Source: Siphonobacter sp. BAB-5405
GTDB taxonomy: Bacteria; Bacteroidota; Bacteroidia; Cytophagales; Spirosomataceae
NCBI RefSeq assembly: GCF_002872335.1
Contig: NZ_NJAG01000021.1
Span: 1 to 64,000, forward strand
Direction: 5' to 3'
Length of the DNA: 64,000 bases
Within the stretch, counting starts at the first letter, position 1. Each line of letters opens with the position of its first letter. A program made the translations under genes and the position numbers. Positions 1-8,000 of this stretch are shown here, in pieces. The notes beneath the pieces were generated by a model, which was not told where the DNA came from, ran no database searches, and worked only from the letters and a program-made list of their open reading frames with translations.

Positions 1-951
1 TTCAATTCCAACTAGGTACGATTAAGACTATAGGCAATAGCAATCCAGCATCACTCGAATACAATTTCAATTCCAACTAGGTACGATTAAGACCGCCCGC
101 GGCCATGGCCTTTTCATACAGGGTCCCGTATTTCAATTCCAACTAGGTACGATTAAGACTCTTCGCCGAACGTCCCTCGCAATGGGAGCTTCTGAATTTC
201 AATTCCAACTAGGTACGATTAAGACTTTACGAGGCGAAACGCAGGGGCATTAAGTTACGGGTATTTCAATTCCAACTAGGTACGATTAAGACCGAAATAA
301 TTAACTCCTTAATGTCGGAATCTACTTATTTCAATTCCAACTAGGTACGATTAAGACTGATAAGGCACTCTATATCGCTAACAAGTATCCAAAATTTCAA
401 TTCCAACTAGGTACGATTAAGACATTTGGCAACCAACTCTTCTGCCTGCTTGAGCTTTTATTTCAATTCCAACTAGGTACGGTTAAGACTCCATAACACT
501 GGCCTCGATCACAAAAGGCTTGGCTATTTCAATTCCAACTAGGTACGATTAAGACTTCATGCCGAAGGTCGTTTCTGCTTCCCGTTTCTTCTATTTCAAT
601 TCCAACTAGGTACGATTAAGACAAATATGCCCTTTGCCTCTTTTCGGGCCGTCAACGTATTTCAATTCCAACTAGGTACGATTAAGACAAGAACAAACGG
701 CTCTTTATGCCCAAGGCAGAAAGAATTTCAATTCCAACTAGGTACGATTAAGACTCTGATTCTCAAGACTCCTGTAACCGCTCTAATATTATTTCAATTC
801 CAACTAGGTACGATTAAGACCAGAATGTGCCTAATCGTGATCTAATCCTGATTCATATTTCAATTCCAACTAGGTACGATTAAGACTATAGAAGCATATA
901 GGTATAAAAGCGTTCTCATAGATTTCAATTCCAACTAGGTACGATTAAGAC
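1..951 (-). CRISPR. CRISPR array, 15 repeats and 14 spacers, truncated at window start
   Basis: A 30-base repeat starts at 64, 130, 196, 263, 328, 394, 460, 526, 593, 659, 725, 791, 857 and 922. A truncated copy lies at 1-28. Spacers are 35-37 bases and all different. Repeats are identical except for an A-to-G change at 482 in the copy at 460-489. On the plus strand the repeat begins ATTTCAATTCC and ends GATTAAGAC. Its reverse complement therefore ends in ATTGAAAT, which resembles the 8-base crRNA 5' handle of type I-B and type III systems. This implies transcription on the minus strand with the newest spacers near 922. No cas gene is visible in the window, so the subtype is not assigned; cas genes may lie beyond position 1 or elsewhere. 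Confidence 0.98.
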
Positions 952-1100
952 CCCCTTAAATTACAGCTTAAAACCCCCTTTTCTAAACTCCTGTGAAAGT
1001 TTTTATTTCATTCCAAAAATTAAAATAGTCGTCGATTGCCAATGATAGGAAAACCCCTGGCGATCGACGACTGTTAGTAATCAGTTACTTATGAAGATCT
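952..1100 (-). promoter_or_regulatory. Probable CRISPR leader
   Basis: This AT-rich, gene-free stretch directly follows the last intact repeat, on the side where the inferred crRNA orientation places the leader. It has runs of C and A next to the repeat. A repeat-like fragment (ATTTCATTCC, 1005-1014) differs from the repeat end by one missing A. A long hairpin lies at 1027-1072. The leader role is inferred from position and orientation only. Confidence 0.6.
1027..1072. repeat. 14-bp inverted repeat beside the CRISPR leader
   Basis: The arms at 1027-1040 and 1059-1072 are complementary with one G-T type mismatch and enclose 18 bases. The core GATCGACGAC of the right arm (1062-1071) occurs again at 1150-1159. 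This could be a regulator-binding site or an RNA hairpin in the leader transcript. Confidence 0.6.
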
Positions 1101-1120
1101 TAGTTCAGAACTAAGCTATT
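1099..1120 (+). terminator. Short perfect dyad followed by a T-rich run
   Basis: CTTAGTTC at 1099-1106 and GAACTAAG at 1108-1115 form a perfect 8-bp dyad around one base. On the plus strand it is followed by CTATTTTT. It could be a weak plus-strand terminator or an operator. No plus-strand gene precedes it. Confidence 0.3.
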
Positions 1121-1216
1121 TTTACTTGGTACGGAGAAATCTCCAAGGTGATCGACGACAAAACCACCTTTCGAAAGCTTCCGTTAACGGGTACGCTCGG
1201 ATGAAAAATTGCTTTT

Positions 1217-1864
1217 CTAATCCAGCACTTTCATGGAGAACTTCACAATTTCGGTTGGCCGTTCGAAACCGCCGAGGGGCATTTGAGCAATCTTGTCGAC
1301 AATGTCCAGGCCCTTGGTTACTTCACCGAAAACGGTATACTCCTGATCAAAAATGATTTCGCCCCCTTGCTTCAGGTAAATGGATTTCAGGGCCGGTGGG
1401 TACTTGGCAAGTTCTTCTTCATTATAGAAAATGCCCTTCGTGACGATAAAAAATTCCGTAGAAGAGGAGCGTTTCTCCGGATTATTGTCCGAGTACCGAG
1501 CCATCGAAAGCGTACCTTTTTTATGAATAAGGTTGGGCCGGAATTCCGCTGGAACCGTATAGTTCAACTGATCCCGCTGCTCGCCACCCCCCTGAATACA
1601 GACGCCTTTGACCAGTCGGTAAAAACCCCGGTCGTCGTAATAGCCGCTGTTGATCATACGGATAAAATTGGCCCGGTGAAGCGGCGTTTCGTCGTACAGC
1701 TTGATCTCAATATCCCCGAATCGGGTGTGTATACTAACACGGTTCTCCGGATGTTCCTTGCCGTATTCGGTTAGGGTTTGTACAACTTCATCCTGAGGTA
1801 TTTCGCGGTTTTTACAGGCTGAAAAGACCACTAAGCCGAAGCAAAACAGAAGCAGATTTCGCAT
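1217..1864 (-). CDS. Cyclophilin-type peptidylprolyl isomerase lipoprotein
   Basis: A 215-residue protein that catalyses cis-trans isomerisation of Xaa-Pro bonds during folding of exported proteins. The N-terminus has a hydrophobic segment ending in a lipobox (FSAC) with Cys17 as the lipidation site, so it should sit in the envelope facing the periplasm. The cyclophilin fold is recognisable from RFGDIEIKLYDETPLHRANF (about 48-67), FYRLVKGVCIQGG (81-93), SSTEFFIVT (134-142) and FGEVTKGLDIVDKI (179-192). The usual GSQFFI segment is replaced by SSTEFFI, as seen in many divergent bacterial cyclophilins. It lies 8 bases downstream of the adenine deaminase gene on the same strand and is probably cotranscribed, although the two functions are unrelated. 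Confidence 0.92.
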   Translation of the reverse strand: MRNLLLFCFGLVVFSACKNREIPQDEVVQTLTEYGKEHPENRVSIHTRFGDIEIKLYDETPLHRANFIRMINSGYYDDRGFYRLVKGVCIQGGGEQRDQLNYTVPAEFRPNLIHKKGTLSMARYSDNNPEKRSSSTEFFIVTKGIFYNEEELAKYPPALKSIYLKQGGEIIFDQEYTVFGEVTKGLDIVDKIAQMPLGGFERPTEIVKFSMKVLD

Positions 1865-1872
1865 GAAAACAA

Positions 1873-3510
1873 TCAGTTGAATACGTTGGTAAATTGAAAA
1901 GTATCGCCGTTAAACAGTCCTTTGTCACTAAGCTTCAGGCTCGGAATGACCAACAGGGCCATAAAAGAAAGCGACATAAACGGCGACGCCAGCGTACAGC
2001 CCAGTTGTTGTTTGGCAAAGGCATCCAGCGTCGCGTATTGCTCGGCCACCCAGTACCCATCTTCACCACTAAGAATACCCGCGACGGGCAAGGGCAGGAC
2101 CAGAGCTTCCAGTTCATCAACCGCAGCAATACCTCCTTTTTCCTGAATGATCAGGTTGACGGCCTGGGCAATGGACTCGTCGTCAACGCCCACGGCTACA
2201 ATGTTGTGTGAATCGTGAGCGACGCAGGACGCCAGGGCTCCTTTTTTCAGACCAAAGTTGCGAATGAAGGCCACCGCCGGAGGTACATCCGCGTACCGAT
2301 TGATTACGGCAATTTTCAGAACGTCTCGTTCGGTATCCGTTCCTACCAGATCATTCGTTACAGCTACTGTTTCGGTTAGAGCATTGGTAATCAACTGTCC
2401 GTCCAGTACTTCAATGACGCGTACCTGAGCCTCACTACCCGGGAATGGTATCTGAAAATCAGCCGGTGATTTTTCGGTTGCCTGGAAGTGATTGATGGGT
2501 TCACTCAGGTAACTGGGAATGCGGGACTGGCCCGATTCGGCTACGCATTCGCCTTTGATGAACGTTTGCAGAATATTGAAATCCGTCAGGGAATCAACGA
2601 CAATGAAATCCGCCGAATCACCTTCGCGTAACTGGCCGACGGGGAGTCGGTAGTGCTCGACGGGATTGAGGCAGGCCATTAGCAGGATTTCAAAGAGGCG
2701 ATCGGGGTATAGAGCCAGGGCCCGTTTGACCAGTAAGTTGATATGGCCGAGTACCAGTCCGTCGGGATGTTTGTCATCCGAGCAGAACATGAGGTTGGCG
2801 TAATGTTCCGGCAACAGGGGAATCAACGCATCAAAGTTCTTGGCCGCCGAGCCCTCCCGAATCAGAATCTTCATGCCGTACTGCAATTTATCGAGTGCTT
2901 CCTCGGCCGTAAAACATTCGTGATCCGTCTGGCAACCCGCCGCAATGTACTGTCTGGCCGCTTCACCCCGTAAGCCGGGAGCGTGCCCATCGACGGGATA
3001 ACCCAGTTCCTGAGCAATACTGATTTTAGCCCGCATATCCGGATCGCCGTTGATGACGCCGGGAAAATTCATGACTTCTGCCAGATAACCCACTTCCGGG
3101 TACTGGCTCAGTAAGTACTCTACATCACTAGGCGTTACGACAGCTCCGGCTGTTTCGAAGGGCGTAGCAGGTACGCAGCTCGGTGCTCCAAAACAAAAGT
3201 GGAAAGGCACTTTTCGGGCACTGTCAATCATCCATTCCACGCCCGGCACACCGAGTACGTTAGCAATTTCGTGGGGATCTGAAACGGTGCCGACGGTACC
3301 GTGCGGTACAGCCAGTCGGGCAAACTGGGCGGGACTGAGCATCGAACTCTCGACGTGCACGTGAGCATCCACAAAGCCCGGCATCAGATACTGAAGCGGA
3401 GCCTGGGGATTATCCTGTATTTGGCTAATCACGCCGTTTTCAATCAAAATTGTAACCGGACGAATCACTCGACCCGGAATATCAACAAGCTGACCACTGA
3501 TCTCTGTCAT
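1873..3510 (-). CDS. ade: Adenine deaminase
   Basis: A 545-residue cytoplasmic amidohydrolase that converts adenine to hypoxanthine and ammonia in purine salvage. The metal-binding motif DAHVHVESS gives H50 and H52. E145 (YLAEVMNF), H176 (DGHAPGL), H197 (TDHECF) and the CSDDKHPDG segment at 243-251 match the adenine deaminase family, whose members are usually 540-600 residues. The C-terminal half carries the family's second domain, including the stretch ASCVAHDSHNIVAVG. The start chosen gives a complete N-terminal beta-sandwich segment (MTEISGQLVDIPGRVIRP). It is the upstream member of a probable two-gene unit with the cyclophilin gene. No promoter was clear in the 246 bases shared with divergent cmk. 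Confidence 0.95.
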   Translation of the reverse strand: MTEISGQLVDIPGRVIRPVTILIENGVISQIQDNPQAPLQYLMPGFVDAHVHVESSMLSPAQFARLAVPHGTVGTVSDPHEIANVLGVPGVEWMIDSARKVPFHFCFGAPSCVPATPFETAGAVVTPSDVEYLLSQYPEVGYLAEVMNFPGVINGDPDMRAKISIAQELGYPVDGHAPGLRGEAARQYIAAGCQTDHECFTAEEALDKLQYGMKILIREGSAAKNFDALIPLLPEHYANLMFCSDDKHPDGLVLGHINLLVKRALALYPDRLFEILLMACLNPVEHYRLPVGQLREGDSADFIVVDSLTDFNILQTFIKGECVAESGQSRIPSYLSEPINHFQATEKSPADFQIPFPGSEAQVRVIEVLDGQLITNALTETVAVTNDLVGTDTERDVLKIAVINRYADVPPAVAFIRNFGLKKGALASCVAHDSHNIVAVGVDDESIAQAVNLIIQEKGGIAAVDELEALVLPLPVAGILSGEDGYWVAEQYATLDAFAKQQLGCTLASPFMSLSFMALLVIPSLKLSDKGLFNGDTFQFTNVFN

Positions 3511-3690
3511 AATGCATTCAATTTTCGGATGGAAGTTTACCGTAAGCGGATCAACAGCAATAACCTGCCCTTTTACGTTTAAACTAATTCAAACTCGGTT
3601 CAAACCTGAAACCAAGAATCAAACCCTCAAACATTAAACCTCCACCCGGGTTTACTCAAAAATAGCCCTCCAACGCTGGCTTAAACTTTC

Positions 3691-3698
3691 TACCTTTG
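3691..3698 (+). promoter_or_regulatory. -7 element (TACCTTTG) upstream of cmk
   Basis: This is an exact match to the Bacteroidota -7 consensus TAnnTTTG, 58 bases before the cmk start. No clear -33 TTG lies at the expected spacing, so it is supported by the -7 box alone. Transcription would start near 3704. Confidence 0.5.
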
Positions 3699-3756
3699 CC
3701 AAAGTTCTATACAGAAAGAACTTCCCAGGTGCTTTTCGAAGCAATTTCTGATAAAA

Positions 3757-4443
3757 ATGCCAAAAATAATCATTGCCATCGACGGGTACTCCAGCTGTGG
3801 AAAAAGCTCGACTGCCAAATCTCTGGCGGCTCAGCTCGGGTACGGCTACATTGATACCGGAGCTATGTACCGGGCCGTGAGCCTGTATTTTCACCAACAC
3901 TACGTATCGCGAACGAACCCCCACGAAGTGGAAAAGGCGTTGGCAGATATTCACATTTCATTTCAGTTCAATCCGGAGAAACGATTGAATGAAACGTATC
4001 TGAATGGCCTGTGTGTAGAGGAGGAAATCCGTAAGATGTACATTTCCCAGATGGTGAGCGAGGTAAGTGCCGTAGTGGAAGTGCGTCGGGCGATGGTGGC
4101 CCTCCAACAGCGGATGGGCAAACACAAAGGGATTGTCATGGATGGGCGTGATATTGGCACCGTCGTGTTTCCGCAGGCGGAACTGAAAGTGTTCATGACC
4201 GCCGATCCACTGATTCGGGCCCAGCGTCGGCAGGCGGAATTACTGGAAAAAGGCGATCTGGTAGACTTGAATGAAGTACTCGAAAATCTAACCAAACGCG
4301 ACCACATCGATATGAACCGCTCGGAAGGGCCGCTCCGTCAGGCCGAAGATGCCCGGGTATTGGATAATTCCTACCTGACGTTTGATGAACAGGTAGCCCT
4401 GATCAAAGGCTGGGCTGACGAGAAAATCGCTCAGACTTTATAA
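3757..4443 (+). CDS. cmk: (d)CMP kinase
   Basis: A 228-residue cytoplasmic enzyme that phosphorylates CMP and dCMP with ATP to the diphosphates, in pyrimidine nucleotide recycling. The P-loop GYSSCGKSS (10-18) is followed by the substrate-site motif YIDTGAMYRA (31-40) and by DGRDIGTVVFP (129-139), which is highly conserved in cytidylate kinases. RAQRRQAE in the lid region also fits. The length matches the family (220-230). The ATG at 3757 gives a start directly before the first beta strand (MPKIIIAIDG). It is monocistronic, with a hairpin terminator straight after the stop. Confidence 0.97.
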   Translation: MPKIIIAIDGYSSCGKSSTAKSLAAQLGYGYIDTGAMYRAVSLYFHQHYVSRTNPHEVEKALADIHISFQFNPEKRLNETYLNGLCVEEEIRKMYISQMVSEVSAVVEVRRAMVALQQRMGKHKGIVMDGRDIGTVVFPQAELKVFMTADPLIRAQRRQAELLEKGDLVDLNEVLENLTKRDHIDMNRSEGPLRQAEDARVLDNSYLTFDEQVALIKGWADEKIAQTL

Positions 4444-4446
4444 GCG

Positions 4447-4482
4447 AAAGAAGTCCGTTCCGAAAGAGCGGACTTCTTTGCT
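4447..4482. terminator. Terminator after cmk
   Basis: Perfect 11-bp arms AAAGAAGTCCG (4447-4457) and CGGACTTCTTT (4469-4479) enclose an 11-base loop. The A- and T-rich ends make it usable from both strands. Confidence 0.85.
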
Positions 4483-4524
4483 TTGATGGGTTTCCGGGCT
4501 GATAACCCCGTTGATGTGAGAGAA

Positions 4525-4662
4525 TCTTTTTCAAACCTCACATTTCCTCAAACTCTTTCAAACCATAGTAAACCCTGTAATGGGTGAGAAAAGTCTTTTT
4601 CAAACCTTACACTCCCTAAAATCTTTCAAACCACAATACCCCTTCACTACGAGAGAAAACCC
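4525..4662. repeat. Two imperfect 69-bp tandem units
   Basis: Units at 4525-4593 and 4594-4662 both begin TCTTTTTCAAACC and both contain CTTTCAAACCA. They differ by scattered substitutions and a small shift. The second unit runs up to the M14 peptidase stop codon. Bases 4511-4524 resemble the end of a unit, so a third partial copy is possible. Similar CAAACC-rich sequence lies at about 3590-3640, on the other side of cmk. Confidence 0.6.
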
Positions 4663-6573
4663 CTATTTACCAATCGTGATTTCTTTCTCCTGATAGCCGC
4701 CCCGCGTAGAGAGAAGTTTAACTTTCGCTTTTACGCTTCCCTTCTGATTGAGTTTTACCTTGAAAGTCGCTTCCTTTTTCTCGCCCGGTCCGGTATAGCC
4801 CGCGTAGATGGTTTTGTCAAAGAGGGAAGGTTCTGTGACGATGACTTTAGCCTGAGCATCGCCTTTCAGAAGAGCCTTGTCGAGGTCCAGCATGATTCGG
4901 TCTTCCTGTACAATTTTGATGCGTTGAGCCTGTTCCAGTGCAACGGGTAATTTGCCGGAATTAGTCCAGTTTACCTTGATTTCGTATTCGTCCGTACCCA
5001 ACGGTTTAACGGTTACGTTCGTGAGTTCAATTTGGGGGAGTTCAAAAGCCATGCTCAGGTTGAATTTGGCCTGCTTGGAAATCCAGTGTTCAAGTACCGT
5101 CGGCGGACCATTCTGAGCAAAGAATTTTGGGTGAAAACCACCAATTTCGACTTCACCCAGTTGCGGGTGCGTAAACTTGGTCCAGGGCTTAAATCCTTTT
5201 TTGCCGTTGGCTTCATCGTCCCAGCGAAGGCCGTCGTATTCATCGTACTGCCCGTCGCCATCGTAATCTTTCATGGCTCCGCCATTCCAGAGTTCATCCC
5301 CGTACCAGATCGAACCGTAGTAAAAATAGCCGAAATCCGGACCGTGCCCGAATAAGGGTTCGGGTTTGCTGGGGTCTCCGGTCATTCGGTTGGTTTTGCT
5401 CCGGGTGCTGTAGGTATGGTACACATCACCCGCCCAGGGGTAGCCCGTATGAGCCAGGCCGAGACTATCCATGTGGCGATAGATGGCCAAATCTGCCGGA
5501 AACATACTTTCGGTATCTTTTGACGTCGAAGGCGGTCGCAGGTGCATGGGTACCCGCGTGTCCATGGAGTTGACGACCGAAATATGCGGATGTCCCAGCA
5601 GCCACAGTACCGTCGAGCGGGTTTCCACTTCGCTGAGCGGATAGGCTCCGGCACCACCCTGCGTGTAGCCGCGTCCGGTAAAGTCGCCGCCCTGATCCGG
5701 ACGCCAGTTTTCAGGGTAGTTCCGGTGATTGTCCAGGCCGCCCACGCCATCCTCGTTGAACTTGCCATCCCCGTCATTATCGATCCCTTCCGTATACACC
5801 AGCCAGTCACCTTTACCTTCCAGTACCCGTTTCATTAATCGTGGATCCCGGGGGTCGATGACGTAATTGGCCTTTTCCCGTTCATTCGTACTGGCTTTCT
5901 TCCGAATCTGATAAATCACGCCGTCGCCATCCAGATCTTCCTCCGGATCTTCGTCCAGCAGGCCGTCCCGGTCGTCATCTTTGGGGTGTACCGTGCTGCG
6001 GTTTCGCTGGGCCGTAAACAGGTACATCGTCGAACCGTCTGGGTTATTTTCGGGTCGCAGGTAAATGGTTTTGGTATCCAGTAGCTTGGTAATGGCCGCG
6101 TCTTTACCGTAGTTTTCAATCAAATGCTTCGCCATCCACAGTACCGATTCGCTACTGGTGACTTCGCCGCTGTGCCGTCCGCCTTCAAAATACGCCGCGG
6201 GCTTGTCCGTATGCTTGCCGGTTTTCTTATTGGTCAGGGTCATCTGTAAAATGGGCCGACCTTCGTAACTCCTGGCTACCTCGTACAGATCCACGAGGTT
6301 GGGATACTGGGCAGCCCAGGTCCGGCACCAGTGATAAATGACATCCGGCGAATGATAAGTATTGAACGTCAGGGTTTTGCCGGGTTTGTATTCTACTTCT
6401 TTAAACTGATGTTTTCTGAAAAAGCTAACCCCATGGCGTTCACCTTTTACGGTGTAAAACTTACTGGTGGTATCCTGTTCCGGCCATTTCTCCTCCGTTC
6501 CGTAGTACGACCGCTGGGCGTAGGCACTGGCTAATTGGGTAAGACATAAAATGAAAGTAAGGCGTTTTTTCAT
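4663..6573 (-). CDS. Secreted M14-family zinc carboxypeptidase
   Basis: A 636-residue exported metallopeptidase. Residues 1-20 form a signal peptide ending AYAQ. The catalytic domain covers roughly 65-380. EGGRHSGEVTSSES (130-143) supplies the zinc ligands H134 and E137 (HxxE), and NPDGS follows at about 177. A later His in the SVVNSMDTRVPMHLRPP segment is a candidate third ligand. Aspartate-rich stretches (about 199-218, a second around 265 and a third around 435) look like calcium-binding loops of the DxDxDG type. The last 120 residues look like an immunoglobulin-like domain. The substrate cannot be read from sequence; hydrolysis of C-terminal residues of environmental peptides is the family role. 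It has no operon partners. The stop abuts the tandem repeat. Confidence 0.9.
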   Translation of the reverse strand: MKKRLTFILCLTQLASAYAQRSYYGTEEKWPEQDTTSKFYTVKGERHGVSFFRKHQFKEVEYKPGKTLTFNTYHSPDVIYHWCRTWAAQYPNLVDLYEVARSYEGRPILQMTLTNKKTGKHTDKPAAYFEGGRHSGEVTSSESVLWMAKHLIENYGKDAAITKLLDTKTIYLRPENNPDGSTMYLFTAQRNRSTVHPKDDDRDGLLDEDPEEDLDGDGVIYQIRKKASTNEREKANYVIDPRDPRLMKRVLEGKGDWLVYTEGIDNDGDGKFNEDGVGGLDNHRNYPENWRPDQGGDFTGRGYTQGGAGAYPLSEVETRSTVLWLLGHPHISVVNSMDTRVPMHLRPPSTSKDTESMFPADLAIYRHMDSLGLAHTGYPWAGDVYHTYSTRSKTNRMTGDPSKPEPLFGHGPDFGYFYYGSIWYGDELWNGGAMKDYDGDGQYDEYDGLRWDDEANGKKGFKPWTKFTHPQLGEVEIGGFHPKFFAQNGPPTVLEHWISKQAKFNLSMAFELPQIELTNVTVKPLGTDEYEIKVNWTNSGKLPVALEQAQRIKIVQEDRIMLDLDKALLKGDAQAKVIVTEPSLFDKTIYAGYTGPGEKKEATFKVKLNQKGSVKAKVKLLSTRGGYQEKEITIGK

Positions 6574-6878
6574 GCGTAGCGTGCGAATAGAAAGGATTAA
6601 AGTTCAAAAAGGAGGCGACCCGAAATTTTGCAGCCTGATTTTAATGAAAGATTGTCGTTAGACAAAACGGATGCGACGAATAAAAAAGAAAGATTATATG
6701 GCTAAAAACATAAAAGTTAAACTTATGTATGGCTATGTATTTTGATTGCCATACAATATTCTAAGGGTAGTTTGAAATTTTTTAAGCATAACCCGCGTGT
6801 TTTTGTCAGGGCTTCCAAAAACGCTGCAACAGGGCCGTTCTTTTTGTCGTATTTTGAAACTGTATTTGAATAGTAAGT
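6574..6878. other. Intergenic region between divergent genes
   Basis: These 305 bases separate the M14 peptidase gene (leftward) from the FAD oxidoreductase gene (rightward). The central part (about 6690-6790) is AT-rich. Both promoters must be here, but no full TTTG/TAnnTTTG pair was found on either strand, and no short gene could be supported. Confidence 0.5.
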
Positions 6879-7952
6879 ATGCAAACAGTTGATTACTTGA
6901 TCGTGGGCCAGGGGATTGCCGGGTCGGTACTAGCCTGGACCCTCCGGCAGCGGGGCTACAGTATACGTGTCATCGATGACCTGCGTCCGTCTTCTTCGCG
7001 GGTGGCCGCGGGGATCTGCAATCCCGTCACGGGCCGTAAGCTGTCCAAGACCTGGCTGGCGGATGATTTATTTCCCTATCTGCATCAGTTTTACCCCGCA
7101 CTGGAGCAGGAATTACAGGCATCCTTTTTTTATCCCATTCCGGTTTATCGCCCGTATCAATCCATTGAGGAACAGAACTTTTTTATTGCCCAAACGGCCA
7201 ATCCGGTTCTGGAAGGATACATTCGTTTGGCGGAAAATAACGAAGCCTACGCTGGTCTGATCCATAACGCGTTAGGCGGACTCGAAACCCTGCAAGCGGC
7301 CTGGGTAGATTTGCCCACCTTATTATCGGCCATTCGTAAAATTTTAGTACAGGAAGATTCGTTGGTAGAGACCGAATTTCGGTGGGAAGAAGTCGTACCG
7401 GGTTCGGACTCCGTTACCTGGCGTACCTACGAAGCCCGCCAAATCATCAGTTGCGAGGGAGCATATGGTCGGTTCAATCCGTATTTCAGCTGGCTTCCCT
7501 GGGCCGTTGTGAAGGGAGAAATCCTGACGCTACAGCTCCCGGAAGAAGCAGTACCGGGCATTGTCAACCAGAGCGTCTGGATTCAACCGCAGGGAGCGGG
7601 CCTTTACCGGTCCGGAGCCACTTACGAATGGAACGACCTTACCTGGGATCCTTCGGAGAAAGGGCGGGCGTACCTAACGGAAAAGCTGAACAAGCTGCTT
7701 CAGGTACCCTACCAGATTCAGCAACAGGTGGCCGGAATACGTCCGGCTACGCAAGGACGCAGGCCGTTTATGGGTCTCCATCCGGTGTATCGCAGTATTG
7801 GAATCTTTAATGGATTAGGCTCCAAGGGCACCTCGATGGCACCCTTTCTGGCTAAACAATTCGCTGATTTTCTGGTTCATACGAAAGAACTGGCTCCCGA
7901 AGCGAATATCCAGCGGTTCCATTCGTTATATTTCAGCAAAATCAACGAATAA
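6879..7952 (+). CDS. FAD-dependent oxidoreductase, DAO family
   Basis: A 357-residue cytoplasmic flavoprotein. The N-terminal dinucleotide fold starts at once with VDYLIVGQGIAGSVLAW, giving the FAD-binding GxGxxG at residues 10-15 followed by a conserved acidic residue in IRVIDD. AAGICNPVTGRKLSKTW (about 44-60) and the C-terminal GLGSKGTSMAPFLA (about 325) are typical of D-amino-acid-oxidase-like proteins such as glycine oxidase and the oxidase half of MnmC. The length fits a stand-alone DAO enzyme. The substrate is not known. It lies 48 bases upstream of the TolB/barrel gene on the same strand, and cotranscription is possible. Confidence 0.85.
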   Translation: MQTVDYLIVGQGIAGSVLAWTLRQRGYSIRVIDDLRPSSSRVAAGICNPVTGRKLSKTWLADDLFPYLHQFYPALEQELQASFFYPIPVYRPYQSIEEQNFFIAQTANPVLEGYIRLAENNEAYAGLIHNALGGLETLQAAWVDLPTLLSAIRKILVQEDSLVETEFRWEEVVPGSDSVTWRTYEARQIISCEGAYGRFNPYFSWLPWAVVKGEILTLQLPEEAVPGIVNQSVWIQPQGAGLYRSGATYEWNDLTWDPSEKGRAYLTEKLNKLLQVPYQIQQQVAGIRPATQGRRPFMGLHPVYRSIGIFNGLGSKGTSMAPFLAKQFADFLVHTKELAPEANIQRFHSLYFSKINE

Positions 7953-8000
7953 CTGTATGCTTCTGTGGGTGAGTGTACAGAGTAGACCCAGCCCTACACC

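Noticed and set aside
627-845. Plus-strand frame of 72 codons with repeated FQFQLGTIKT
   Set aside because: It is a translation of CRISPR repeats and spacers, not a gene.
3652-3954. 100-codon minus-strand frame over the cmk start
   Set aside because: It overlaps the conserved P-loop region of cmk antisense and has no domain.
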